Below are positions 20,858 to 33,879 of a stretch of 64,000 nucleotides of DNA, one piece after another. The notes under the pieces are model-generated. The model was given only the letters and a program-made list of their open reading frames with translations, was not told the DNA's origin and ran no database searches. Source of the stretch: Lysobacter firmicutimachus. GTDB lineage: Bacteria; Pseudomonadota; Gammaproteobacteria; Xanthomonadales; Xanthomonadaceae. The DNA lies in NCBI RefSeq assembly GCF_037027445.1, contig NZ_JBANDL010000002.1:2480001-2544000 (forward strand). Direction: 5' to 3'. Both the position numbers and the translations under genes were made by a program. Each line of letters begins with the position of its first letter. The stretch's first letter is position 1.

Positions 20858-21097
20858 ATGTCTTTGTTCGGGGATTTCGCCAGCGGCATCGGCCAGGCGT
20901 TGGGCGCAGGATTGGGTTCGATCGCCGGACCGCTCGGGACCATGATCGGGCGCGAACTCGGCGGCATGCTGGGCGATTTCGTCGCCGATGCGGCAACTCA
21001 GTACCTCGGCTTGGCCAACGATGCAGCGCAGGATTCGGACTTGCCCGAGGTGGCCAAGAACGTGTTCGGCGCCGCCTACGAACTCGGTTTCCGCTGA
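20858..21097 (+). CDS. Small glycine-rich hypothetical protein
   Basis: 79 residues: FGDFASGIGQALGAGLGSIAGPLG, then MIGRELGGMLGDFVADAATQYLGLAN, ending in FGAAYELGFR. It has glycine-zipper-like spacing (G/A every 3-4 residues), so a membrane-inserting or self-associating helix is possible. AAGGAG lies 9 bases before the ATG. It forms a pair with the next gene (9-base gap). No family recognised. Confidence 0.65.
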   Translation: MSLFGDFASGIGQALGAGLGSIAGPLGTMIGRELGGMLGDFVADAATQYLGLANDAAQDSDLPEVAKNVFGAAYELGFR

Positions 21098-21106
21098 GCC
21101 GCGAGC

Positions 21107-21394
21107 GTGGACATCGACGGCCGTCGCGAGGACTGGTTGCAGCGCGTTCGCGCTCTGCGCGAAGCCGGCGCGATCGACGATGCCGACGAGCATGCGCTGA
21201 TCCGCCAGTACGACGAGCGTGCGCAGCGGTTGCGCGAGGAACTGGCGAAGCTGGTGCCGGAGTACCGGCGGCGCCTGAGCCGCGACGGCGAAGCGCCGGC
21301 GAACCGTTGGCTGGCCGACATCGCCGAAGCGATGGGGCGGCGCGACGGGGAGGAAACCCGTCAGGCCTTGGCGGCGCTGGAGCGGCGCGCCTGA
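21107..21394 (+). CDS. Small charged helical hypothetical protein
   Basis: 95 residues, almost entirely helical and charged: DGRREDWLQRVRALREAG, IDDADEHALIRQYDERAQRL, REELAKLVPEYRRRL. The GTG start is 9 bases after the previous stop. The pairing of a glycine-zipper peptide with a charged helical partner resembles small membrane peptide/chaperone or toxin/immunity pairs, but there is no direct evidence for either. Confidence 0.6.
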   Translation: MDIDGRREDWLQRVRALREAGAIDDADEHALIRQYDERAQRLREELAKLVPEYRRRLSRDGEAPANRWLADIAEAMGRRDGEETRQALAALERRA

Positions 21395-21484
21395 AACCGC
21401 GCCGCCGGCCGGTGCTGCGGGCGGCACCTGAGGATCGGACGCCTCCCGCGTGCGGTCCTTTTGGTTTCGCGGCCGCCCGAGCCC

Positions 21485-21513
21485 GGTAGCTGCGGCACGA
21501 GCCGCGACAACCG
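21485..21513 (+). repeat. REP-like palindromic repeat, copy 3 (degenerate)
   Basis: GGTAGCTGCGGCACGAGCCG then CGACAACCG: the same core with substitutions. Confidence 0.5.
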
Positions 21514-21614
21514 AAGCGATGTTCGTCGTGCGATATCCAGCGCCCGGACAGACGCTGGGCACCGTGCGCCTGCGGTCTTCGGCCGGACGCTGTGTGCGTA
21601 CGCCGCTTCAGTGG

Positions 21615-21636
21615 GGCGCGGTTTACGCCGCTCCTG
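21615..21636 (-). repeat. REP-like palindromic repeat, copy 4
   Basis: On the minus strand, CAGGAGCGGCGTAAACCGCG. It lies just after the cueR-like stop codon, where a REP hairpin could protect the 3' end of the copper operon mRNA. Confidence 0.6.
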
Positions 21637-21644
21637 GCGGAACC

Positions 21645-22118
21645 TCAGGGTTTGGCCTTGCCGCAGCAATCCGCCGCCAGGTCGTCGAGGATCGGACAGT
21701 CCGGCCGGTCGTCGCCATGGCAGCGCTCGGCCAGGGCTTCCAGAGTGCGCTGCATGGCCTGCATTTCGCGGATCTTCTCGCCGAGCTCGCGCGCATGCGC
21801 CTGCGCCAGTTGCTTGACCTCGGCGCTCGCGCGGCCGCGGTCGTCCCACAGGCCGAGCAAGGTTTCGATCTGGCGCATCGAGAACCCCAGCGTGCGCGAA
21901 CGCTTGATGAAGCGCAGCCGGTGCAGGTCGCTGTCGCTGTACAGGCGGTAGCCGGCGACGCTGCGGCCGGCGGGCGGAATCAGGCCGATGCTTTCGTAGT
22001 GGCGGATCATCTTGGCGTTGACGCCGCTGAGCGCGGCGGCTTCGCCGATGTTGTGCAGGCCTTCGGCCTTGGCCTGGGCCAATTCGGGCGGAGGCGCGGG
22101 GCGGGCGGTGCGGCTCAT
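21645..22118 (-). CDS. cueR: Copper-responsive MerR-family regulator (CueR-like)
   Basis: 157 residues. It has an N-terminal MerR winged helix ([40 protein letters not shown]), a dimerisation coiled coil ([23 protein letters not shown]) and a C-terminal metal loop [12 protein letters not shown], which matches the two-Cys Cu(I) site of CueR. An N-terminal extension of about 20 residues and a CC near the C-terminus are additions. Its start overlaps the copA stop (ATGA), so it is the second gene of copA-cueR and autoregulated if the promoter upstream of copA is its target. Confidence 0.9.
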   Translation of the reverse strand: MSRTARPAPPPELAQAKAEGLHNIGEAAALSGVNAKMIRHYESIGLIPPAGRSVAGYRLYSDSDLHRLRFIKRSRTLGFSMRQIETLLGLWDDRGRASAEVKQLAQAHARELGEKIREMQAMQRTLEALAERCHGDDRPDCPILDDLAADCCGKAKP

Positions 22119-24610
22119 GCGGCGGCTCCTGTTTGGATCTTCGACGGCGTCGACGGGCGCCAGCGGCGCAGCAACAAGGTATTGCCCAGCACGCTCACGC
22201 TGGAGAACGCCATCGCCGCCGCGGCGACGATCGGGTCCAGCCAGCCGAACGCGGCCAGGGCGATGCCGACGACGTTGTAGCCGAAGGCCCAGAACAGATT
22301 CTGGCGGATCTTGCGCGTGGTGCGGCGGGAAATGTCGATCGCATCGGCGACCAGCCCGGGTTCGGCGCGCATCAGGGTGATGCCGGCCGCCTGCATGGCC
22401 ACGTCGGTGCCGCTGCCCATGGCGATGCCGACGTCGGCCGCGGCCAGCGCCGGGGCGTCGTTGACGCCGTCGCCAACCATCGCCACCGCGCCGTCGCGGC
22501 GCAACTGCGCGACCGCTTCGGCCTTCTGTTCCGGCAGGACTTCGGCGCGCACCTCCTGGATGCCCAGGTCGCGCGCGATCGCCTGCGCCGCGCCGAGGTG
22601 ATCGCCGGAGATCATCGCCGTGCGCAGTCCCAGCGCATGCAGGCGCTGGATCGCCGCACGCGCCTGCGGCCGCGGCGCATCGCGGAAGCCGAGCACGCCG
22701 AGCAGCTGCCGGCCGTGCGCGTCGTCGGCGGCCAGCCAGGACACGCTGTGGCCGTTGTCGGCCAGGCGTTGCGCGGCATCGGCCAGCGCGTCGGCAGCGA
22801 CCCCGGCCTCGGCCAGCATGCGGCCGCTGCCGAGCAACAGGTCGCGTCCGCCGATGCGGCCGCGCAGGCCGCGTCCGGGCACCGCGCGCAATTGCGTCGC
22901 CTCGGGCAGGCGCAGACCGCCGGCGCGATCCAGGGTGGCGCGCGCCAGCGGGTGTTCGCTGCCGCGCTGCAACGCCGCCGCCTGGGCCAGCAGCGCATCG
23001 CGGTCGCCGTCGACGGCGATCCATTCGGCCAGTACCGGCCGGCCTTCGGTCAGGGTGCCGGTCTTGTCGAAGGCGACGGTGTCGATGCGGTGGGCGATCT
23101 CCAACGCTTCGGCGTCCTTGATCAGCAGGCCGGCGCGCGCGGCCACGCCGGTGCCGGCCATGATCGCAGTCGGCGTGGCCAGGCCCAGGGCGCAGGGGCA
23201 GGCGATCACCAGCACCGCCACCGCATTGAGGATGGCCTGGTTCCAGTCGCCCGTGCCCAGCCCCCAGGCCAGCAGCGTGATCAGGGCCAGCGCGATCACC
23301 ACCGGCACGAACACCGCGCTGACCCGGTCGACCAGGCGCTGGATCGGCGCCTTCTTGGATTGCGCGTCCTCGACCAGACGGATGATCCGCGCCAGTGCGG
23401 TTTCCGCGCCGACCGCCAGGGTCTCGACGATCAGGCGGCCTTCGCCGTTGATCGCGCCGCCGGTCACTCGCTCGTCTTCGTGGCGCGGTACCGGCAGCGA
23501 TTCGCCGGTGATCAGCGATTCGTCGACATGGCTGCGGCCTTCGCGGATGCGGCCGTCGGCAGCGATGCGTTCGCCGGGCAGGACCACGACCAGGTCGCCG
23601 ACCTGCAACTGCGCGATCGGCAGCTCGCGTTCGACCCCGTCGCGCAACACCCGCGCCCGCGCCGGCCGCAATGCCTGCAGGGCGCGGATCGCCGCGGTGG
23701 TCTGGCGCTTGGCGCGCGCTTCCAGCCATTTGCCGAGCAGGATCAGGGTGACGATCACCGCCGAGGTCTCGAAGTACAGCGCCTGGCTGTCGCCGCGCCA
23801 CAGGTGGTAGAGGCTGAGGCCGTAGCCGGCGCTGGTGCCGAGCGCGACCAGCAGGTCCATGTTGCCGCTGCCGGCGCGCAGCGCATGCCAGCCGGCCCGG
23901 TAGAAGCGCGCGCCGAGCCAGAACTGCACCGGCGTCGCCAGGGCCAACTGCAGCCAGCCCGGCAGCATCCAGTGCTGGCCGAACAGCAGGCCGGCCATCG
24001 GCAGCACCAGCGGCAGGGTCAGCGCCGCGGCCAGCCAAAGGTGCCGGGTCTCGCGGCTCAGCGGCGCGCGCGGCGCGGCCTCGCCGCTGCCCGCCGCCGC
24101 GGCGCCGGAGTCGCCATCGGCCGCATCGGCATCGGCATCGGTCAGGGCGGCGGCGTAGCCGGCGCGCTCGACCGCGGCGATCAGCGTCGCAGGATCGAGC
24201 CCGCCGAAGTGCCGCACCCGGGCCCGCTCGGTGGCCAGGTTGACCTCGGCGGACAGCACGCCGGGTACGGCGTTCAGGGCTTTCTCGATCCGGCTCACAC
24301 AGGAGCCGCAGGTCATGCCGCGCAGCGCCAGTTCGGTTTCGTCGCGGGTCACGGAATAGCCGGCCGCGGCCACCGCGCGTTCGATCTCAACGGCTGAGAC
24401 GGGGCCGGCGGAGGCTAGCTCGGCGGTTTCGGTGGCCAAGTTGACGCTGGCCTCGCTGACGCCGGGCATCGCGCGCAAGGCTTTTTCGATCCGCGCCACG
24501 CACGAGCCGCAGGTCATGCCGGCTACGCCGAAGCGCAGGCGGACGGTGGGGGCGGCGGCGTGGGTGCCGGCCGGCGTGGCGGTGACGGTGGGGTTCGCGG
24601 CGGATGGCAT
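22115..24610 (-). CDS. copA: Copper-exporting P1B-type ATPase
   Basis: 831 residues. It exports Cu(I) from cytoplasm to periplasm. Two N-terminal HMA domains carry GMTCGSC (C34/C37 and C101/C104). Eight membrane helices follow from about residue 180. The transport motif CPC is at 471-473 ([13 protein letters not shown]), the phosphorylation motif DKTGT at D515, and the hinge [10 protein letters not shown]. Length is normal for two-HMA CopA. The operon copA-cueR is transcribed from a CueR-type promoter about 30 bases upstream. Confidence 0.96.
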   Translation of the reverse strand: MPSAANPTVTATPAGTHAAAPTVRLRFGVAGMTCGSCVARIEKALRAMPGVSEASVNLATETAELASAGPVSAVEIERAVAAAGYSVTRDETELALRGMTCGSCVSRIEKALNAVPGVLSAEVNLATERARVRHFGGLDPATLIAAVERAGYAAALTDADADAADGDSGAAAAGSGEAAPRAPLSRETRHLWLAAALTLPLVLPMAGLLFGQHWMLPGWLQLALATPVQFWLGARFYRAGWHALRAGSGNMDLLVALGTSAGYGLSLYHLWRGDSQALYFETSAVIVTLILLGKWLEARAKRQTTAAIRALQALRPARARVLRDGVERELPIAQLQVGDLVVVLPGERIAADGRIREGRSHVDESLITGESLPVPRHEDERVTGGAINGEGRLIVETLAVGAETALARIIRLVEDAQSKKAPIQRLVDRVSAVFVPVVIALALITLLAWGLGTGDWNQAILNAVAVLVIACPCALGLATPTAIMAGTGVAARAGLLIKDAEALEIAHRIDTVAFDKTGTLTEGRPVLAEWIAVDGDRDALLAQAAALQRGSEHPLARATLDRAGGLRLPEATQLRAVPGRGLRGRIGGRDLLLGSGRMLAEAGVAADALADAAQRLADNGHSVSWLAADDAHGRQLLGVLGFRDAPRPQARAAIQRLHALGLRTAMISGDHLGAAQAIARDLGIQEVRAEVLPEQKAEAVAQLRRDGAVAMVGDGVNDAPALAAADVGIAMGSGTDVAMQAAGITLMRAEPGLVADAIDISRRTTRKIRQNLFWAFGYNVVGIALAAFGWLDPIVAAAAMAFSSVSVLGNTLLLRRWRPSTPSKIQTGAAA

Positions 24611-24646
24611 CGCAGGGTCCTTCGCTGACGGTTCGGATTGCGAGGC

Positions 24647-24677
24647 AGTCTTGGGCTTCCCATGATGGGAAGGTCAA
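24647..24677 (-). promoter_or_regulatory. CueR-type promoter/operator of copA
   Basis: On the minus strand: -35 TTGACC (24677-24672), a 19-bp spacer, then AAGACT as -10 (24652-24647). The spacer contains the perfect inverted repeat CTTCCCAT-G-ATGGGAAG (24656-24672). A 19-bp spacer with an ACCTTCCC...GGGAAG dyad is the hallmark of MerR/CueR promoters, where the regulator untwists DNA to bring -35 and -10 into register. Confidence 0.85.
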
Positions 24678-24998
24678 GCCGGATTCACCAGGGCCGGCGC
24701 TGAACCGTTCAGCGGTGTCGGCCGGCTGGCAGCGGCGGCGGTTTTGCGGCGCAGAATCGGCCCAATGTTGAGCGGGGCGGGGATGCTTCCTCAGCCGACC
24801 CGCCGCTCCGCCGGAAGGGCGGCGCTACGCTGCAGCCGATCCGGTCGTGGAGTTCGACCGCGCAACCGGATCCGGCCGCTCGGTCCCGCAAGTTCGCCGC
24901 ACGCAGCCGCTACTAGCAGTCCGCTCCAGCCAGTTTGCTCCCGTGGGCCGTCCTCGGCCCGCTCCGTCCTCACCGGGCCGCGGCGACGCGGCGAACGC
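24678..24998. other. Divergent intergenic region copA/lhr
   Basis: 321 bases beyond the CueR promoter with no supported gene. No lhr promoter could be picked out. Confidence 0.4.
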
Positions 24999-29483
<4,485 letters not shown>

Positions 29484-29520
29484 CCGCCTCCGGCGGCCCC
29501 ATGGGGCCTGCGACTTGCCG

Positions 29521-29547
29521 CTGTAGGAGCGGCGTAAGCCGCCACCG
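29521..29547 (+). repeat. REP-like palindromic repeat, copy 5
   Basis: CTGTAGGAGCGGCGTAAGCC then GCCACC: the best preserved copy, 38 bases after the lhr stop. The 218-base gap to the next gene holds nothing else recognisable. Confidence 0.7.
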
Positions 29548-29701
29548 CCGCCGCAGTGCGCGCAGCGCTCGACCTGAAGCCGGCCGCTGCCTCGCGCCGG
29601 GCGACCATCGGCCGCGTCACTGGGCGTCGGCCGCGCCGCTTTCGTCCGTGTGCGTCAGCATTCGACCCGGCGCCGGCCCGCTGCCCTGCGACTGCAAGGG
29701 C

Positions 29702-30058
29702 TCAGGCTCCGCTGCCCTGCATCGCGACCGGGCGGGGCAGGCGGCTCTGGAACGAGGCGCGGACGCGGGCGAAGCCGCGCCGGTACAGCGTGCCACTGGT
29801 CGCCAGATGGCCTGCTTCGAGCACCTGCAGCGTCGCCACCGAACGCGCGGCGGCGCCTTGCGCGGCGGTTTCCAGCAGGGACTCGGCCATCAGCTGATAG
29901 GCCAGGCATTCGCCCCTGAGACCTTCGATCTGTTCGTACAGGCCCAGGCATTTGTGTTGCAGTTCCAGCGTCTCGCGCAGCGCGGTTTCGAGTGCGGTTT
30001 GCGGATCGATCGGGGGCACGTTCGGCTCCTGTGGCGTTGACGATGGCTGGCGGCTCAC
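29702..30058 (-). CDS. Hypothetical helical protein
   Basis: 118 residues, no recognised domain. A long helical region DPQTALETALRETLELQHKC and LRGECLAYQLMAESLLETAA suggests a coiled coil, ending in a basic tail SFQSRLPRP. The gene is 100 bases downstream of the ubiB-like gene on the same strand. No strong Shine-Dalgarno was seen. Probably real because composition is protein-like, but the existence and start are uncertain. Confidence 0.55.
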   Translation of the reverse strand: MSRQPSSTPQEPNVPPIDPQTALETALRETLELQHKCLGLYEQIEGLRGECLAYQLMAESLLETAAQGAAARSVATLQVLEAGHLATSGTLYRRGFARVRASFQSRLPRPVAMQGSGA

Positions 30059-30158
30059 GAAACGGCCGATGCGGTGCGGAGCCCGTGCGAGGATGCCTTC
30101 GCGACGGAACGATCGCCGGCCGACCGGCCGGTCGGCGGAGCGGAGCGGAGCATCACGG

Positions 30159-31877
30159 TCACGGCGGCGTGTTGTGCTTGCGCGACGGCGCCTTGCGGTC
30201 GCTGAGCAGGGCGCTGACCACCAGGCCGACGCCGAGCACGCAGGCGAACAGGAACAGCACCAGCGCCAACGCCGGATAGCCGAGCAAGCGGTGCGGCGTG
30301 TCGATGCGCATCATCACCGCCGAGGCGATGATCAGCGCGGCGGCGATCGCCCCGGTGCTGATCCGGTTGGCGATCTTCTGCAGGCTTTCCATCAGCCGCG
30401 ACTCCTCCAGCCCCGCCACCGACACTTGCATGCGGTTTTCGGCCAATAGCGACAGCAGCGCGGACAGCTTGCGCGGCGCGTCGCGCACCAGGCCCTGCAG
30501 CTCCAGTGCCTCGGTCGCCAGCCCCGGCGCCGACAGCGAATGGCGCAGGCGGCCGAGCATGACGAACTCCAGGTGCGGGCGGACCACCTCCTGGATGTCG
30601 AGGTCGGGCGCCAGCGCATGCGCTACCGCCTGCAGGTTGAGCAGGGTGCGGCCGAGCAGGCCCAGTTCCGGCGGCGGCCGCAGGCCGCAGGCCACCGCGA
30701 CCCGCACCACTTCGATGAACAAGGTGCCTTCGGCGAGTTCGGCGCTGGACTGCTGCGCCGCATAACGGCCGACCAGATGGCCGATCTCGCGCCGGTAGCG
30801 GACTTCGTCGAAGGATTCCAGGCGCGTACCGATGGCGATGGTCTCGGCCGCCGCGTCCTCGCCGCGACCGTCGACCGCGGCCAGCATCAGCTTCAGCAGG
30901 CGGTCGCGGCGTTGCGGCGGTACGTGCACGATCATGCCCAGGTCGAGCACCGCCAGGCGCCCGTCCTCGGCCAGCAGAATGTTGCCCGGATGCGGATCGG
31001 CGTGGATCTCGCCGTGCAGGAACACCTGATCCAGGTACCCGCGCAACAGCGCTACCGCCAGCGGTGCGTACTCGTGCTCGGTGCGCAGCAGCCCGGACAG
31101 GTCGATCACCTTGCGCCCACGCACCAGTTCCATGGTGATGATGCGCGGCCCGCACAGACTCCACACCGGCTGCGGCACGTACAGATCCGGATAGCGGGCC
31201 AGGTGCGAAGCGAAACGCTCGAGGTTGCGCGCTTCGGCGCAGTAGTCCAATTCGGTGTAGAGCGCGCGGCGGAACTCGTCGAGCCAGTCGGCGAAATGCA
31301 TGCGCCGCCCGGTCGCGGTGACCCGGTCGGCGGTGTAGGCGAGGCGGGCGAGGATATCCAGATCGGTTCCGATCACCGCCTCGATGCCGGGCCGCTGCAA
31401 CTTGACCGCGACTTCGCGGCCGTCGCGCAAGGTCGCGCGATGCACCTGCGCCAGCGAGGCGCGGCCGATCGGTTCCGGGTCGAAGCGCATGAATGCCTTG
31501 GTCAGACGCACCCGCAAGCGCTCTTCGACGAGCTCGCGAACCTGTGGGAACGGGATCTGTTCGGTCACCCGGTCCTGCATCCGTTCCAGTGCGCGGTGCA
31601 GGTCCTCCGGCAACAGGTCGGGGCGGGTCGAGAGCGCCTGGCCGAGCTTGATGAAGGCCGGCCCCAGCGACTCCAGGTCGTGGACGAAGGCCTCGCCGTC
31701 GCGGCGTTCGCCGGAGGCCTGCGCTTGCGCGTGTTCCGACAGGCCGCGCCCGGCGGCGACGTCGAATTCCGAGAACGCGCCGATGTGGCGGTATTTGGCG
31801 ACGAAGGCCAGGATGCGCGCTGTGCGCAGAGCCGGACTATCCCCGCGGTCGAGCCGGTCGAGCAGGGCCGGGGCCAT
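30159..31877 (-). CDS. AarF/ABC1/UbiB-family atypical kinase
   Basis: 572 residues of the UbiB/ADCK family. Visible: the family KxGQ motif in LGPAFIKLGQALSTRPDLLP (near residue 78), VAVKLQRPG (ATP Lys), HADPHPGN and LDLGMIVHV (catalytic and metal Asp). Two hydrophobic helices close the protein (near 505 and 535). The family supports ubiquinone synthesis or lipid handling at the membrane. It is not the usual ubiB locus (no ubiE/ubiJ), so this is probably the accessory stress-linked paralogue. It starts three bases after the stop of a 61-residue gene and is the last of a three-gene unit with a sigma-54 promoter at its head. Confidence 0.9.
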   Translation of the reverse strand: MAPALLDRLDRGDSPALRTARILAFVAKYRHIGAFSEFDVAAGRGLSEHAQAQASGERRDGEAFVHDLESLGPAFIKLGQALSTRPDLLPEDLHRALERMQDRVTEQIPFPQVRELVEERLRVRLTKAFMRFDPEPIGRASLAQVHRATLRDGREVAVKLQRPGIEAVIGTDLDILARLAYTADRVTATGRRMHFADWLDEFRRALYTELDYCAEARNLERFASHLARYPDLYVPQPVWSLCGPRIITMELVRGRKVIDLSGLLRTEHEYAPLAVALLRGYLDQVFLHGEIHADPHPGNILLAEDGRLAVLDLGMIVHVPPQRRDRLLKLMLAAVDGRGEDAAAETIAIGTRLESFDEVRYRREIGHLVGRYAAQQSSAELAEGTLFIEVVRVAVACGLRPPPELGLLGRTLLNLQAVAHALAPDLDIQEVVRPHLEFVMLGRLRHSLSAPGLATEALELQGLVRDAPRKLSALLSLLAENRMQVSVAGLEESRLMESLQKIANRISTGAIAAALIIASAVMMRIDTPHRLLGYPALALVLFLFACVLGVGLVVSALLSDRKAPSRKHNTPP

Positions 31878-31880
31878 GGC

Positions 31881-32066
31881 TCAGCCGCCGCGCCGACGAC
31901 GTTCGACCGTCTCGGCCGCATAGCCGACCGCTGCTACGGCTGCGATTTCGCGCGGGCGGCATTCGCCGACCGCCCAGCGCACGATCCTATAGCGCGGGTC
32001 GTGTCGCGGTTCCGAGCCGATGCGATGGCGGTCCTCATCGCTGCGTCGTTGCGGATCATCGTGCAT
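31881..32066 (-). CDS. Small charged hypothetical protein
   Basis: 61 residues: HDDPQRRSDEDRHRIGSEPR, then HDPRYRIVRWAVGECRPREI and AAVAAVGYAAETVERRRRGG. Supported by a good Shine-Dalgarno (GGAGAG, 6 bases before the ATG) and by a 3-base gap to the ubiB-like gene, which implies translational coupling. No family recognised. Confidence 0.6.
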   Translation of the reverse strand: MHDDPQRRSDEDRHRIGSEPRHDPRYRIVRWAVGECRPREIAAVAAVGYAAETVERRRRGG

Positions 32067-32134
32067 GGCGGACTCTCCGGCTGAGTTCGAGGCGAGTGCT
32101 CCGGGCGGTCTGCTTGGCGCGCTCGCCCGGCGGT

Positions 32135-32359
32135 TCAATGCAAGGACGGGCGTGGGACGGGCGGCCCGAGGCGACTGTCGAGCATGAAGCGGATGCGCGC
32201 ACCGACATAGTCGTATTCGTCGCGATCGGCGTGAGCGAGCACGGCCTCGATGGCGAGGCCGAATTCGCGTTCCAGGGTCTGCGAATCGGGCGGCGATTCG
32301 GTCCAGCCGGCGACGATCCGGTCCAGCTGATCCAGGGCAAGTTCGAGCGCGTCGTTCAT
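32135..32359 (-). CDS. Small acidic hypothetical protein
   Basis: 74 residues: NDALELALDQLDRIVAGW, then EREFGLAIEAVLAHADRDEYDY. It is a helical acidic peptide with no known domain. GGAGG lies five bases before the ATG. First gene of the unit 32359-30159, about 95 bases downstream of a sigma-54-type promoter. Confidence 0.65.
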   Translation of the reverse strand: MNDALELALDQLDRIVAGWTESPPDSQTLEREFGLAIEAVLAHADRDEYDYVGARIRFMLDSRLGPPVPRPSLH

Positions 32360-32834
32360 GGCGTCCTCCTCGGCGGCGCATGGGCGGCGGGTGTGTCGCT
32401 GGCGGCGGCTGTCGATCGGTGCTGTCGTTGCGGGCTGTCACTCTCCATCGAAGCAAGGCGCATGCCAGCGGCGCGTCCGCGGACGTGGCCGTCGTCCGCC
32501 GGTCAGGCGCGATTCGGCCAAGCCCGGCCTTCGCCGCCAGCGGGCCCGCGCGGACGTTTTCCCGCCGAGCCGACGCGGAAACCGGCCGATGCCGCACCAC
32601 CGCGCGGTTTGGGCGACGGCTCATTCGGCAAGGCCGGCGCCTCCCGCCGGATACGGTCCGGCCCGCGCGTCGGAATCCGCGCAAGGCATTCGCCGCGACC
32701 GGAAGTATTTTCCTTGCGCGAACAAATTTCGCCGCGATTCGGCAGGGCGGCGACCGGCGCGGGCCGAGTCGGCGCGCGGCTCGGCGCGGTTGCGACACCG
32801 CCCAGGCCGCTTCGTGGCCGTGCGCAAGGCGTGT
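32360..32834. other. Intergenic region with a sigma-54 promoter
   Basis: 475 bases without a supported gene between two minus-strand genes. It contains the -24/-12 sequence at 32453-32467 and otherwise only chance Arg-rich frames. Confidence 0.5.
32453..32467 (-). promoter_or_regulatory. Sigma-54 (-24/-12) promoter candidate
   Basis: Minus-strand TGGCATGCGCCTTGC, preceded by C and followed by TT. GG at 32466-32465 and GC at 32454-32453 are exactly 10 bases apart. One mismatch to TGGCACG (T for C). It points at the 74-aa/61-aa/ubiB-like genes. Confidence 0.7.
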
Positions 32835-33107
32835 TCAGCGGGCCCGGCTGGGGCTGTGGAACAGACTGTAAATGCCGAGCGAGACGATCGCACCAAGCAG
32901 GCTAAGCGTCAAACCGGCCAGACTGAGATCGCCGCGATCGAGTTGGCTGATGCCCAGCAAGCGTGCGGCGCAGCCGCCGGCGATCGCGCCGGCGATTCCG
33001 ACCGCGATGTGCTGCGCGGTGTGGGGCGGCGCTGCGTTGCGCATGGCGCGGCTGCCGATCCAGCCGACCAGGGCGCCTATCGCGAGCCAAACGAGGATGC
33101 CGATCAT
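32835..33107 (-). CDS. GlsB/YeaQ/YmgE family stress membrane protein
   Basis: 90 residues, three hydrophobic helices with glycine-rich faces: IGILVWLAIGALVGWIGSR, HIAVGIAGAIAGGCAARLLG and LSLAGLTLSLLGAIVSLGIY. This is the 'transglycosylase-associated' PF04226 family, induced by stress in many bacteria; the biochemical role is unknown. GAGGAG lies 7-10 bases before the ATG. Unlike its neighbours, I find no correctly spaced sigma-54 site in front of it. Confidence 0.88.
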   Translation of the reverse strand: MIGILVWLAIGALVGWIGSRAMRNAAPPHTAQHIAVGIAGAIAGGCAARLLGISQLDRGDLSLAGLTLSLLGAIVSLGIYSLFHSPSRAR

Positions 33108-33486
33108 GCCGTTTCTCCTCTTCGATGCCGGCGCAAACGGCCGCCGGAGGCCGTATGTCGCTATCTCACGATGGTCGCGCCGCCGTCACGAACGCGTCCT
33201 TTGCGCACCACGAGGCGCTTGGGTTGCGACGATCTGCGCAGTCCGCCACGTTTTGTCCGTGCGTTCGCGCAAGTCCGCGCAAGCGAGCGCCATGCGGCGC
33301 GGGCTGGCACAGGGTTTGCTTTATAGCGGTTGCCCGTTCCATCGTTGGTCAGAACGCATAAACGGCGCGAAGGCGGGCAGGGCCGTGGCCGGCGCGGTTG
33401 CGGGCGTTCGCAGCCATGGGCGCGCAGGTTCGCGGCCTCCATCCGAACGGCCGCGCATCGCGTATGCGCCGACCTGCGAGGCGATC
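33108..33486. other. Divergent intergenic region with a sigma-54 promoter
   Basis: 379 bases without a supported gene. It contains the -24/-12 sequence at 33305-33319 and several GCGCAAG repeats around 33265-33290 that could be activator sites. Confidence 0.5.
33305..33319 (+). promoter_or_regulatory. Sigma-54 (-24/-12) promoter candidate
   Basis: CTGGCACAGGGTTTGCTT, with GG at 33306-33307 and GC at 33318-33319, spacing 10. It differs from TGGCACG by one base only. It lies about 165 bases upstream of the VOC/UdgX gene pair. Confidence 0.8.
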
Positions 33487-33867
33487 ATGCACAGAAGCCG
33501 ATTCGCGCAATTGGTCATCGATTGCGAAACCACCGACCCCGATTGGGCGGCGCAGTTCTGGGCCCAGGCCCTGGGCTGCCGCATCCATCGTCTGCACAGC
33601 AGCGGCGACGCGATGTACCGGCAGTTGCTGACCCATGAAAACCAGCCCTGCGTCCTGGTGCAGGCGGTCGAACACGCCAGTCGCATGCACCTGGACATCG
33701 AGACCGACGACGTCGAGGCCGAAGTCGTGCGCCTGGAGCAACTCGGCGCGGCGCGCATCGCCCAGGTCAAGCAATGGTGGGTGATGGCGGCGCCGACCGG
33801 GCAGCGGTTTTGCGTGCTGCCGCCGCAACGGCCCGATTTTCCCGCGCACAGCAACGTGTGGCGTTGA
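33487..33867 (+). CDS. VOC superfamily (glyoxalase-like) protein
   Basis: 126 residues with two beta-alpha-beta-beta-beta modules: FAQLVIDCETTDPDWAAQFWAQALGC...YRQLL, then SRMHLDIETDDVEAEVVRLEQLGA...WWVMAAPTGQRFCVLPP. This is the glyoxalase-like PF18029 type. The metal ligands cannot be assigned with certainty and the substrate is unknown. The start was chosen by the family N-terminus; the longer upstream frame crosses the promoter. It is followed at 12 bases by udgX. Confidence 0.85.
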   Translation: MHRSRFAQLVIDCETTDPDWAAQFWAQALGCRIHRLHSSGDAMYRQLLTHENQPCVLVQAVEHASRMHLDIETDDVEAEVVRLEQLGAARIAQVKQWWVMAAPTGQRFCVLPPQRPDFPAHSNVWR

Positions 33868-33879
33868 CCCGAGGCGGCG

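Noticed and set aside
33260..33300. Minus-strand TGGCGCTCGCTTGC in front of the GlsB-like gene
   Set aside because: Spacing between GG and GC is 9, not 10, and the -24 element is poor.
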